Shown here: piece after piece, positions 9,681-19,410 of the stretch
How positions within the stretch are numbered: the first letter of the stretch is position 1
Layout of the letters: each line of letters starts with the position of its first letter
Source of the DNA: Ignavibacteria bacterium
Lineage (GTDB): Bacteria > Bacteroidota > Ignavibacteria > Kapaibacteriales > UBA4661
Direction of reading: 5' to 3'
Assembly (NCBI GenBank): GCA_014654705.1
Contig: JACVZY010000071.1
Span: forward strand, 1 to 64,000
Length of the DNA stretch: 64,000 nt
The notes under the pieces: generated by a model
What the model was told of the DNA's origin: nothing
Seen by the model: only the letters and a program-made list of their open reading frames with translations
Database searches by the model: none
Made by a program: the position numbers and the translations under genes

Positions 9681-12600
9681 ATGAAAAGAAGTTTACTTCT
9701 TTGTCTCTTACTGGTTCTAGCTCCTGTACTTGCCTTTGCACAAGGTGTGACTACTGGTGCTATGACAGGTCTAGTAGCAGATAAAGCCGGCAAACCCATG
9801 ATCGGTGCACGAGTAATCATTACCCACGAACCATCTGGGACAAAATACGGTGCTATAACCGGTTCCACTGGTCGCTATACGGCACCTGGCTTGCGCACAG
9901 GTGGTCCTTTTACTGTGCAAATTAGTGCCGTTGGTATGAAAACGGCAAAATTTAGTGATATTTTTGTTAAACTCGGCGAAAACTTTGTGCAGAATGCTAC
10001 GATTGAAGAGGGTGAAGTAAAACTCTCTGAGATCACGGTTACCTCGAAAAAAGGTGCTGTGATGTCGAGTGAGCGCGTCGGTGCAGCAACCAATATTAGC
10101 AAAGAGACTATTCAAACGTTGCCAACTCTTAACCGTAGCGTGCAAGATTTTACCCGTACCACACCGCAAGCAAATGGTCTTTCCTTCGCCGGACAAGACG
10201 CTCGCTTCATTAACTTTACGGTGGACGGTTCTATTTACAACAATAGCTTCGGTTTGGCTTCGCTTCCAGGCGGTCAAGCAAACGCTACGCCGATTTCGCT
10301 GGATGCTATCGAAGAACTTCAAGTCAACCTTGCTCCCTTTGATGTTCGTCAAGGCGGCTTTGTTGGTGCCGGTGTGAACGCGATTACCCGCAAAGGCGAT
10401 AACCAGTTCCGTGCTTCTGCATTCTACAACACCCGTAGCAATAGCTTTCTTGGTGAATCTGTTACAGGGAGCGATGGAAACAGTACGAAAGTCTTAGCTC
10501 CCGGAGTAACGTTTAATGTGCAGCAGTATGGCTTCCGTTTCGGCGGACCGATTGTGGAAGACAAGTTGTTTTTCTTTGTGAACGGTGAGATTGAAAATCG
10601 TACCGACCCAGGTACAACCAATAGAGCTTCCACCAGCACAACTGATGCAGGAGCAAATGTCGTTCGCGCAGGAACCGCTCTTGCGGACTCTCTTACCCGA
10701 TTGAAGCAGTTTCTGATTGAGAGATTTCAATATGATCCTGGTGTATGGCAAGACTATCAACTCCAGACGTTCAGCGCGAAAGCCACTGCCCGATTTGACT
10801 ATAATATTGACGAGAACCAAAAGCTGGCTATTCGCTTCAATTATCTCCGTTCCTACCGCGATGTCCTTGCTTCCAGCAGCGGTGGTGTGAATGGTCGTAA
10901 CGGTAATCTTTTTGCGCTCAATTTCTCGAACTCCAATTACCGCATCAACAACGATATTTACTCCGCTATTGCAGAGTATAATGGCACATTTGGCGGCGAA
11001 TGGTATGTGAACGTAACAGGTGGTTTCACGGCAAACCGCGACTACCGCAATCTTTTGGGTAGTGTGCGCTTCCCGACGGTGGATATTTTGCAAGGCGGAC
11101 GGAACGTTACGACCTTCGGCGACGAGCCCTTCACGCCGAACAACGTTTTGAACACCGATACATGGCAAGCACAGGCAAACGTTACACGCTATTTGGGCGA
11201 CCACACCTTTACCGGTGGTATCAACTTTGAAAGTTTTGCTTTTGCAAACGGCTTCACACCACAAGTAAGTGGTTTGTACCAGTTTACATCGTTCCAAGAT
11301 TTCTATAATGCCGTTGCCGGTCAAAATGTGCGTACACAAGCATACACGCTTTGGTACTCGGCTCGTCCGGGTGGCGCAATACCGCTTGCGGAAACAAAAT
11401 CCTCGCAAATTGGTTTCTATTTGCAGGATGAATGGAACGTGAGCAAAGATTTCCGTTTGACGCTTGGTGTTCGCGCTGACTTGCAATCCTTTGCTCAAAC
11501 AGCACTAGCAAATCCTGAAGTACCGGGCTTTGCTTTCCCAACAAATGAAACATTTAACACCGACAAACTCCCACAAGCAGCCCTTTTGTGGTCGCCACGT
11601 TTAGGCTTTAATTGGGATGTAACGGGTGATCGCACAACGCAGATTCGTGGCGGTGCAGGTATCTTCACCGGTCGTGTACCGTTTGTGACTATCTCGAATC
11701 AAGTCGGCAATACCGGTATGTTTAATGGTCAGTACACTATTTCCGGTGCAGTCTTGAATTCAAGCCTCATTACCGGAACGACAACTCCTGTTCGTTGGTC
11801 GCCTGATGTAACAGCCAATATTCCTGCCAATGCTTCGGCAGCAGTTCCGCCTACATCGTACGGCTTGGCTATTTCCAACCCGAATTTCCGCTATCCGCAG
11901 GTATTCCGTGCAAACTTGGCAGTTGATCAAGAACTTCCGGGTGGCATTATTGCTACGGTGGAAGGTATATTTAGCCAAAACTTGAATGCAGTTTTATATC
12001 GTAATGCCAATCTTCGCAATGCCACAGGCACCTTTACTGGTGCAGATAACCGACCTCGCTATCCAGGTTCATACCGCCAGACAGCAACCGGTGGTCAGAC
12101 AGCGGGATTAGACAGTGCAAACCGCGCAGTATTTAAACTGACCGACGTAACGGTATTAGATAATACCAGCCAAGGCGGTTCTTTTGGTATTACTGGGCAA
12201 TTGCGCAAAGATTTTGATTTTGGTTTGAACCTTATGGTTGCCTATACCTATTCGGAAGCACGCGACCTTGCCAGTTTCGGTTCAATTGCCTTTTCGTCAT
12301 GGCGCGATGCACAATCTGTGCGTGGAAACAACTTTCTTGATTTATCATTCTCCGACAACGATTTGCGTCATCGCCTCATCGCATCAATTTCTTACGCTTT
12401 GAATTGGGGTAATCTTGGTTTACCGCGTGAGATTGGCATTACTCGTTTCAATATTTTTCTTCAAACCCAGAGCCAAAATCGTTTCAGTTTCATCGTCAAT
12501 GGTGACTTGAACGGCGATGGTGTTGCAACCAACGATCTGATGTTTGTACCGAATGACCCAAGCCAAATCAATCTTGTGCCGCTTACTATTGGTGCAGGTG

Positions 12601-13046
12601 CTACAGCACGGACATTTGACGCGACAGCACAGTATGCAGCATTGAATAATTTCATTAACCAAGATACATATCTTTCAACTCGTCGTGGTCAAGTTACAGA
12701 GCGCAATGGCGGCACCCGTCCGAACTTGCTGACTCGCATTGACGTTTCTGCTTCGCATGATGTTATCTTCTATGCAGGTGAAAAACCGACCAATATTCAA
12801 TTTCGTTTGGATATTTTCAACTTCGCTAACTTGCTGAATAACTCATGGGGTGTATCAGATGGTGTTGCTCTCAATGCTCCTCTGCAGTTCCAAGGTGTTA
12901 CTGCTGGCGGTGCGCCGCAATATCGTCTTGCCGGAGCAAGTGTCGGTACTGACGGTAACTTGACGCTTGGAAAAACTTTCCGCAGCAACGTCAGCATCTT
13001 TGATGTTTGGCAAATGCAGCTTGGTGTTCGCGTTACCTTCAACTAA
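9681..13046 (+). CDS. TonB-dependent outer-membrane receptor with N-terminal carboxypeptidase-regulatory-like domain
   Basis: Signal peptide MKRSLLLCLLLVLAPVLAFAQ; GLVADKAGKPMIGARVIIT...STGRYTAPGL; plug-like ALQEL-type segment (SLDAIEELQVNLAPFDVRQGGFVGAGVNAITRKGDNQF); aromatic-ended barrel C-terminus VRVTFN. Confidence 0.9.
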   Translation: MKRSLLLCLLLVLAPVLAFAQGVTTGAMTGLVADKAGKPMIGARVIITHEPSGTKYGAITGSTGRYTAPGLRTGGPFTVQISAVGMKTAKFSDIFVKLGENFVQNATIEEGEVKLSEITVTSKKGAVMSSERVGAATNISKETIQTLPTLNRSVQDFTRTTPQANGLSFAGQDARFINFTVDGSIYNNSFGLASLPGGQANATPISLDAIEELQVNLAPFDVRQGGFVGAGVNAITRKGDNQFRASAFYNTRSNSFLGESVTGSDGNSTKVLAPGVTFNVQQYGFRFGGPIVEDKLFFFVNGEIENRTDPGTTNRASTSTTDAGANVVRAGTALADSLTRLKQFLIERFQYDPGVWQDYQLQTFSAKATARFDYNIDENQKLAIRFNYLRSYRDVLASSSGGVNGRNGNLFALNFSNSNYRINNDIYSAIAEYNGTFGGEWYVNVTGGFTANRDYRNLLGSVRFPTVDILQGGRNVTTFGDEPFTPNNVLNTDTWQAQANVTRYLGDHTFTGGINFESFAFANGFTPQVSGLYQFTSFQDFYNAVAGQNVRTQAYTLWYSARPGGAIPLAETKSSQIGFYLQDEWNVSKDFRLTLGVRADLQSFAQTALANPEVPGFAFPTNETFNTDKLPQAALLWSPRLGFNWDVTGDRTTQIRGGAGIFTGRVPFVTISNQVGNTGMFNGQYTISGAVLNSSLITGTTTPVRWSPDVTANIPANASAAVPPTSYGLAISNPNFRYPQVFRANLAVDQELPGGIIATVEGIFSQNLNAVLYRNANLRNATGTFTGADNRPRYPGSYRQTATGGQTAGLDSANRAVFKLTDVTVLDNTSQGGSFGITGQLRKDFDFGLNLMVAYTYSEARDLASFGSIAFSSWRDAQSVRGNNFLDLSFSDNDLRHRLIASISYALNWGNLGLPREIGITRFNIFLQTQSQNRFSFIVNGDLNGDGVATNDLMFVPNDPSQINLVPLTIGAGATARTFDATAQYAALNNFINQDTYLSTRRGQVTERNGGTRPNLLTRIDVSASHDVIFYAGEKPTNIQFRLDIFNFANLLNNSWGVSDGVALNAPLQFQGVTAGGAPQYRLAGASVGTDGNLTLGKTFRSNVSIFDVWQMQLGVRVTFN

Positions 13047-13078
13047 TACATCCAGAGCTAATAACTAAGCAAACCTCC

Positions 13079-13126
13079 AAAGCCCCTGTATCCAAGCGCT
13101 CTCGCTACGATACAGGGGCTTTTGCT
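13079..13126. terminator. Bidirectional intrinsic terminator
   Basis: Stem AGCCCCTGTATC/GATACAGGGGCT followed by TTTTGCTTT. Confidence 0.8.
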
Positions 13127-13142
13127 TTGTAGAACATTACTT

Positions 13143-13718
13143 TTACCGATACTTCGCCATAAACGTTGCACCTTCCGTGCTTTGTAAGTCCCGTGCACGC
13201 TGTTCGCTGATAAGCGAACCATACACGACCATATCCCGTGCCAGCATCCTGAGGCGCTCTGCCACACGGACGCTCACGATAGCGCCATCCGAAACATCAT
13301 CATCGGACATATTCACTCCAAAGGGCAGCGACCAGCCGTAGCACTGACGCACACACGTCCGCACATGATCCATCGCCGTTAAGCCCTTGTCGAAGGAGGA
13401 GCAAACATAGCCAAAGACCTTGCCCGCAAATTCCATCCAGAAATAATCCAGAAAGTTCTTGAGCGTTCCCGACATCGAGCCGTGATAATCGGGTGTTGCC
13501 AGCACAAAAGCATCTGCCGCCAGCACCAACTGACGCACGTACGGAAGATGCTCCGGCTCCTGTTCAGCAGAAGGATTCAGAAGCGGCAGGGGAGTTTTGC
13601 GCAGGTCAAGAATGTGAACGGTTGCACCACGCTCGCGGGCAGCACCCGCGACGGTCTCTAAGGCAAGCGAAGTAATTGATTCATTGTCGTTACTGCTCAG
13701 GACGCAAAGAATGTTCAT
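13143..13718 (-). CDS. NADPH-dependent FMN reductase family protein
   Basis: MNILCVLSSNDNESITSLALETV, AFVLATPDYHGSMSGTLKNFLDYF, GKVFGYVCSSFDKG; start chosen at MNILC rather than the longer track ORF. Confidence 0.88.
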   Translation of the reverse strand: MNILCVLSSNDNESITSLALETVAGAARERGATVHILDLRKTPLPLLNPSAEQEPEHLPYVRQLVLAADAFVLATPDYHGSMSGTLKNFLDYFWMEFAGKVFGYVCSSFDKGLTAMDHVRTCVRQCYGWSLPFGVNMSDDDVSDGAIVSVRVAERLRMLARDMVVYGSLISEQRARDLQSTEGATFMAKYR

Positions 13719-13764
13719 AACATCATCGTTGATAATTGAGTGGCGGTGAAATACCAGAAAAATA

Positions 13765-14205
13765 TCAGTCCAGTGCGCAAATGTCTGGCTCCGCCCACAT
13801 AGCGCGTGCTTCAGGCGAAAACAATAGCTCTTTTGTGTAGAAGCGAAGAGGGTACTCACGCTTGGCAATATCGCTTTCCAGCATCGTTTCCACAAGGGAT
13901 TCCGTCGGCAACCCCGAAGTGGCAGTTTCTACAAAACGCTTCATCGCGCGGATGTAAAACAGCGTAAGCGTCTCGTGATAGCCACTGGTGGGGGTAGAAA
14001 CAACACCCACAGCAACGTTGTAATGTTTGATGCCGTCACGAATACGGCGAACCGCTTCGTCTGCTGGATAATGGACAAGATACCAAAGTGCCACTGTCAG
14101 GTGCGCAGCGTGTGTCCATTCTTCGCGGGGCAGGGTTCCGTCTTCAAAGCCTGCGACCAAATCGTGTACTGGACGTTGGTTATTCTTGCTAGAGAAGTTT
14201 ATCAT
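13765..14205 (-). CDS. Conserved hypothetical protein (small alpha-helical)
   Basis: Complete ORF; 4-bp ATGA overlap with the stop of the upstream Lrp gene suggests translational coupling; WTHAAHLTVALWYL...SGYHETLTLFYIRA. Confidence 0.75.
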   Translation of the reverse strand: MINFSSKNNQRPVHDLVAGFEDGTLPREEWTHAAHLTVALWYLVHYPADEAVRRIRDGIKHYNVAVGVVSTPTSGYHETLTLFYIRAMKRFVETATSGLPTESLVETMLESDIAKREYPLRFYTKELLFSPEARAMWAEPDICALD

Positions 14206-14669
14206 GGCAAGATATTGGATAGGATGGGAAGATTACTTGTTTCTTTTGGCGAAGACAGTGCGATTGCGGTGTGTGTTCGGGCAATACCGGGAACAGTTTT
14301 CAAGCCTTGCTTGAGAAATGTTTCGAGTGCAGCTGTCGTGCGAACGCGAACTTTGAGCAAATACGAAAATTCACCCGTGATATGATGACATTCCTGTATT
14401 TCCTGAAGTTCGCTCACACGCTGCAAAAATTTATCTTCGTATTCCGGTGTTATAAGTAGAACATGGATAAACGCACAGACATCAAATCCTGCTTGGGCAG
14501 CATTGATACGGACGGTGTAATGCTCCACATATCCTTGCGCGTCCAGTTTTTTCAATCGCTCATTCACCGCCGATACCGACAAGCCAACAGCCTTGCCAAG
14601 CTCTGCGTAGGAAAGCCGCGCATTGCGCTGAAGCAAATCCAAAAGATGATTGTCAGTTGAGTCGAGCAT
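14202..14669 (-). CDS. Lrp/AsnC family transcriptional regulator
   Basis: MLDSTDNHLLDLLQRNARLSYAELGKAVGLSVSAVNERLKKLDAQG; RAM domain ECHHITGEFSYLLKVRV. Confidence 0.93.
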   Translation of the reverse strand: MLDSTDNHLLDLLQRNARLSYAELGKAVGLSVSAVNERLKKLDAQGYVEHYTVRINAAQAGFDVCAFIHVLLITPEYEDKFLQRVSELQEIQECHHITGEFSYLLKVRVRTTAALETFLKQGLKTVPGIARTHTAIALSSPKETSNLPILSNILP

Positions 14670-14809
14670 AAAAAAGTATATCGTAAAAAGTATATTATGC
14701 GGTAAAAATTTCAACAACAAGAAAAATTACTAATAATATATCAAAAAACAATAAATTTTATTTTTACTATCTAAAAAATCGGCAAATTACTCGCTCTGCA
14801 TTAACATAA

Positions 14810-14855
14810 AAGCCCCTGCAACGAGGAAGTTTTTCGCTTCAGATGCAGAGGCTTT
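14810..14855 (-). terminator. Intrinsic terminator downstream of the trans-sulfuration gene
   Basis: Near-perfect stem AGCCCCTGCA/TGCAGAGGCT; T-run on the minus strand. Confidence 0.65.
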
Positions 14856-14874
14856 GTCTGTCCATTAATTATTC

Positions 14875-15993
14875 TTAGCCAAGCGCTTGCGCCAAGTCCG
14901 CCTGCAAGTCTTCATAATGCTCCAATCCTATCGAAAGGCGTAGCAATCCTTTCGGTGTGGGCGAATCTACGCCTTCGACCGAGGCACGATGCTCAATCAG
15001 GCTCTCAACCGCACCAAGACTTGTGGCGCACGTAAAAAGTTTTACTTTGCCACAGACAGCGATTGCCGCATCCCAGCCGCCTTTAATTTCCACCGAGAGC
15101 ATCCCGCCAAAGCCTTTCATCTGTCGCTTTGCCAACTCGTGAAAACGGTTATTCGGCAGCCCCGGATAATGCACTTTTTCCACGTTTGGGTGCTGCGCCA
15201 AATACTCCGCTATCTTCATTGCGTTCTCCGAGTGTGCTTTCATGCGCTGCGGAAGCGTGGAGATGCTGCGCAAGGTAAGCCAGCAATCAAACGGCGAAGG
15301 CACACCGCCGCCCACCTTCTGGAACAAACGAATTTTTTCATAGACCGCACCCGCCTCGCGTGTAACAATGATGCCGCCTAGCACGTCGCTGTGTCCGGCA
15401 AGATATTTGGTTGTAGAATGAAACACGGCATCGCAGCCAAGTTCGAGAGGCTTTTGCAAAAGCGGCGTTGCCCACGTATTGTCGCAAACACAGAGTGCGC
15501 CCGCCTTGTGAGCAATGTCGGCTACTGCTGCAATATCGGTCAGAAACAAGCCCGGATTAGACGGTGTTTCTGTCCATATCAGGCGCGTATTTGGTCGGAC
15601 GGCTGCTTGTACTGCCTGAAGGTTGCTCATATCCACAAAACTCGCCTCCAGCCCCCACGCACCATACAACTCAGTTACAAGGCGGCGCATGGTAAAATAG
15701 CAGTCTGTCGGCATTATCACGTGGTCGCCAGCCTTCAGCATCGTGTGAACAAGCGCTGTTGCGGCTGCCATGCCGGAAGCGAACGCAATTCCTTCAGCTC
15801 CGCCTTCCAGTCCAGCAAGACATTGCTCCAGTGCCCCACGGTTAGGATTGTCGTAGCGCGAATACAAGTATTGGTCGTAGGTGCTGTCCGGCGCGTGCTG
15901 GAATGTCGTGGAAAGGACAATAGCGGGTGCAACGGCTTTGGTGATGGGGTCAATCGCTCGTCCTGCGTGTATGGCAAAAGTTTCGGTGTGCAT
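14875..15993 (-). CDS. Cystathionine gamma-synthase/lyase-like PLP-dependent trans-sulfuration enzyme
   Basis: MHTETFAIHAGRAIDPITKAVAPAIVLSTTFQ, YSRYDNPNRGALEQCLAGLEGG, VFHSTTKYLAGHSDVLGG, SLGAVESLIEHRAS; start trimmed from the longer ORF. Confidence 0.93.
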   Translation of the reverse strand: MHTETFAIHAGRAIDPITKAVAPAIVLSTTFQHAPDSTYDQYLYSRYDNPNRGALEQCLAGLEGGAEGIAFASGMAAATALVHTMLKAGDHVIMPTDCYFTMRRLVTELYGAWGLEASFVDMSNLQAVQAAVRPNTRLIWTETPSNPGLFLTDIAAVADIAHKAGALCVCDNTWATPLLQKPLELGCDAVFHSTTKYLAGHSDVLGGIIVTREAGAVYEKIRLFQKVGGGVPSPFDCWLTLRSISTLPQRMKAHSENAMKIAEYLAQHPNVEKVHYPGLPNNRFHELAKRQMKGFGGMLSVEIKGGWDAAIAVCGKVKLFTCATSLGAVESLIEHRASVEGVDSPTPKGLLRLSIGLEHYEDLQADLAQALG

Positions 15994-16227
15994 AGCGAAA
16001 AAAAAACGTGGTTTCACAAATAAAATTAAACGCCTACAATCTACATATTTCCTACGAAACGACCACATTCGGTGAGATTTTGCGGAGAGTCGGGATTTTC
16101 TCCCTGTGTATTCAAGCCGAGATTTCGTATATTGCGATGTAATCACTTGACCATTCAGGTCTTTCTTCAGGTATGCTTTTCGTTCAATTTCTTCACCTTT
16201 TCTCATTTCGCCTTTAAGGAGTAGTGT

Positions 16228-18183
16228 ATGGTACGCTTTTTTCGCCTACGAATAGCGGTTGTTGCATTGGGAATCCTCACAGCATGGAGCAGGACAGTTA
16301 TCGCTCAAAACAATTCCGTCAGCACCTCGTTGCAATTTATTCACCTCTCGCCTGACCCGGCGACTAGCCCGATTGCTGTCTGGGCGGGGGTTCCTGTTTT
16401 TGGTTCACTCCAATTCTTTCCCGCAACATCAAATATCTCTTTTCGCGGCGCAACTCCCGTCATTTCAGGCGTTGCAAGTCCTTTTGGGCAAATCTCCGTA
16501 GCACAATTTATCGGGCAACCTCTTTCGGCAAATCTTACCGCTACGACAAGCACATCGGCAACGCCGACAATTCAAGGCGGACAATTTAGCGGATTAGTGC
16601 TTAGTACGGGCGCAAACGTAGCATTTGTGCGCGGTGTGGTGGATTCAGCCGCATATTCGGCGAACCCCAACGGACGACCGACGCGCCTGACCATCAGCGT
16701 CGTTACTGACCCTGCGGCTCCACCGGCTGCCACAACAACACGAGTCCTCTTCTATCACGGTGCTACTGATGCGCCACCGATTGATGTCATTATCCGCGAA
16801 ACAGGTGACATTGTGGCTTCACAGCTTACATTTGACCAAGTTGTCGGCTACAATGTACCCACAGGAAACTACACGATAGATATTTATAGAAGTTCCCCGA
16901 AAACGCTTATCGCCTCATACAATGCTCCGCTCCAAACACTCGGTTATGCCGGGCAGCGCGTGACGATTTGCGCAAGCGGATTTTTGACCCCTGCACAAAA
17001 CCGCAATGGTGCTGCGTTTGGATTGGTCGCCGTGCCAAACACGGAGGTTATTGCCACACCGTTTATCTTAACAACTGCAGCGCCGCCATCAGCAGGTACA
17101 ATGCTTCCGGCAATTAGCCTCCAAACCATTCACGCTTCCGCCGATCCGACGCTCAGCCCGATTGCCTTTTGGTTGAACACCACTCCCTTCGGCGGAGCGC
17201 AGTTCTTCCCAATAAGTACGAATCTTGCTTTTCGCACTGCTACACCTGTACGAACCAGTATTTCTGCCGGAACGCTTCAAGTGCCACTTGCAGGAAACAC
17301 TGGTCGCCCGACCGATGCACTTATTACGTCGGTTACAACCGGAACGCTCCCCGGCGCAAGTATCATTCGCGTCCCCAATTACACCTTTGCTCCCTTAGCA
17401 AACTTCACCCTGCTTGAGGGAGTAGCAGATTCGACGCGCTTTGCTCCGAACCCAAGCGGACGCAGCACGCGTTTTCAGCTTCGCACCTTGCCCGATACCG
17501 CGACCTTCGTGCCGAGTACGCAAACACGACTACTTTTGTCAAATTCTGTTACCGATTCGCCGGATATTCTTTTTGATGTGCGCGATGCTTCCGGCAATGT
17601 CCTAGGAACACTAGGTTCACTTGTGTACGGACTTAGCTTTGTTACGACCAATTTTAATGTCGGCAATTACACGCTCGCACTGCGTCCAAACGGTTCCACG
17701 ACTGTTCTGGGAACGTTCAGTCTCAACCTCCTCTCCGAGAATTTGGGTGGTAAACGTATCCTCCTCACCGCGACGGGTTTTGCCAATCCCGCACAAAATC
17801 TGGGTGGTCCCGGAGTACGTATTCTTGCGGCTGTCAACGACAGCACGGGGCGAACCTTTTTGCTTCCGGGTGGCTTTACTGCTGTCCGCGAAGTACAGGG
17901 AGCGCAGCAGAATACGGGCGGCATGATGCTCCATCTCATCTCCCCCAACCCCATACGCGATGAAGCGACAATCCGCTACGAACTCAGCGAACCCAAAGAG
18001 GTCGCTGTGAGCGTCGTGGATGCACAAGGAAAAACTCTGTGGAACACAGAAAGCGTTTTCATGGCAGCCGGAGAGCACATCATCATACTTGATGCCAGCA
18101 CATTTGCACAAGGAGCATACACCGTGCGCCTTCGCGATGCACGAGGGAATACCGTTTCGACGCGGCTCATTGTTGTCCGTTAA
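16228..18183 (+). CDS. Secreted protein with duplicated DUF4397-like modules and T9SS C-terminal sorting domain
   Basis: Signal peptide; LQFIHLSPDPATSPIAVWAG and LQTIHASADPTLSPIAFWLN internal duplication; VLFYHGATDAPPIDVII; tail HLISPNPIRDEATIRYELSEPKEVAVSVVDAQGK...GAYTVRLRDARGNTVSTRLIVVR. Confidence 0.85.
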   Translation: MVRFFRLRIAVVALGILTAWSRTVIAQNNSVSTSLQFIHLSPDPATSPIAVWAGVPVFGSLQFFPATSNISFRGATPVISGVASPFGQISVAQFIGQPLSANLTATTSTSATPTIQGGQFSGLVLSTGANVAFVRGVVDSAAYSANPNGRPTRLTISVVTDPAAPPAATTTRVLFYHGATDAPPIDVIIRETGDIVASQLTFDQVVGYNVPTGNYTIDIYRSSPKTLIASYNAPLQTLGYAGQRVTICASGFLTPAQNRNGAAFGLVAVPNTEVIATPFILTTAAPPSAGTMLPAISLQTIHASADPTLSPIAFWLNTTPFGGAQFFPISTNLAFRTATPVRTSISAGTLQVPLAGNTGRPTDALITSVTTGTLPGASIIRVPNYTFAPLANFTLLEGVADSTRFAPNPSGRSTRFQLRTLPDTATFVPSTQTRLLLSNSVTDSPDILFDVRDASGNVLGTLGSLVYGLSFVTTNFNVGNYTLALRPNGSTTVLGTFSLNLLSENLGGKRILLTATGFANPAQNLGGPGVRILAAVNDSTGRTFLLPGGFTAVREVQGAQQNTGGMMLHLISPNPIRDEATIRYELSEPKEVAVSVVDAQGKTLWNTESVFMAAGEHIIILDASTFAQGAYTVRLRDARGNTVSTRLIVVR

Positions 18184-18362
18184 TACCATTAGAATCAAAC
18201 ACTCTTCTTGTTGTCTTGGCTTTTCGCAGTTGCCACTAATGCTTGATATACATGGCGTTACACCACAACGCACAAGCAAAACGGTAATGATGCGAAAGCA
18301 GGGTTTACGTCATTAAGATAACGAGATAATTTTTTACCTTTCACTCCATTTCTTTCAATAGT

Positions 18363-19280
18363 ATGCTTAAATTCAAAGCCGATAGGCGCTCAATTGCCTT
18401 CATGTCCGTTACAACGGCGTTGCTCTTTGTTCAGTGGAATATGCCGTTTAATCTGTTTATCAGCCCCTTGCTGTACATTCTTGGACTTTATTTGGCGATT
18501 ACCGTTGCCGTTATAGCGCACAACCACAACCACCTGCCGATGTGGAAAAATCAGACCATGAATCTCTTCATGGACTACTGGATAACGCTTTTCTACGGTT
18601 TTCCCGTCTTTGTCTGGATACCGACGCACAACCGCAATCACCACCACTACACCAACCGCGAAGGCGATTACACCATCACCTATCGCTACAGCGAAGGAAA
18701 TAATTTGGTAACGCTGCTCAGCTATCCTGCCATTAGCAGCTATTTCCAACAGCACCCTATCACGGAGTATTTGCGCGACCTCTGGATGCGTAACCGCACC
18801 AAATTCTTCCAATCCATTGGGCAATACGGTGCTTTAGGGATTATGTATATCATCGCACTGGCGATTGATTGGAAAAAAGCTCTTTTGTTCATTGTCGTCC
18901 CACATCAAACGGCGCTGTTCTCCGTTCTCATTTTCAATTATCTTCAGCACGTCCACGCCGATGAAGAATCAGAGTACAACCACTCGCGCAACTTTGTGAG
19001 CAAATTCACCAATATCTGCCTCTTCAATAACGGTTTGCACACAGCCCACCATATCCGTGCAAACGTTCATTGGAGCGAAGTTCCGGCTCTTCATGCGAAA
19101 ATTGAGCATTTGATAGCGCCCGAACTAAAAGAGCGTGGCTTCTGGCCCTATGTCTTCCGCGTTTACATTGGCGGTCTTTTCAGCGCTAAATATCGCGGAA
19201 CATCAATGCGTCTTGAGCGCAAGGCAAATGAAACCTCATCAAGCATGGTCGGTCATCACGAAATGGCATCGGCAGCATAA
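18363..19280 (+). CDS. Membrane fatty acid desaturase
   Basis: Histidine boxes HNHNH, HNRNHHH, HTAHH in a multi-TM protein. Confidence 0.92.
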   Translation: MLKFKADRRSIAFMSVTTALLFVQWNMPFNLFISPLLYILGLYLAITVAVIAHNHNHLPMWKNQTMNLFMDYWITLFYGFPVFVWIPTHNRNHHHYTNREGDYTITYRYSEGNNLVTLLSYPAISSYFQQHPITEYLRDLWMRNRTKFFQSIGQYGALGIMYIIALAIDWKKALLFIVVPHQTALFSVLIFNYLQHVHADEESEYNHSRNFVSKFTNICLFNNGLHTAHHIRANVHWSEVPALHAKIEHLIAPELKERGFWPYVFRVYIGGLFSAKYRGTSMRLERKANETSSSMVGHHEMASAA

Positions 19281-19332
19281 AGAAGCAAAGGGCGCTTTAC
19301 AAGGCGCTGACAACGTACTCTTCAGAGCAAAG

Positions 19333-19376
19333 AAAACCCCGCAATGTTACCGAACATTGCGGGGTTTTTCATTTTT
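19333..19376. terminator. Strong bidirectional intrinsic terminator between convergent genes
   Basis: AAAACCCCGCAATGTT ACCG AACATTGCGGGGTTTTT. Confidence 0.9.
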
Positions 19377-19410
19377 TGTGAGAATTGGTGCTTCTTGTGT
19401 TCCAGATTGT

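Noticed and set aside
10494-11498. 334-aa minus-strand ORF inside the TonB-dependent receptor
   Set aside because: Antisense shadow ORF; no recognisable domain, Cys/His-rich random composition, and the plus strand encodes a clear receptor
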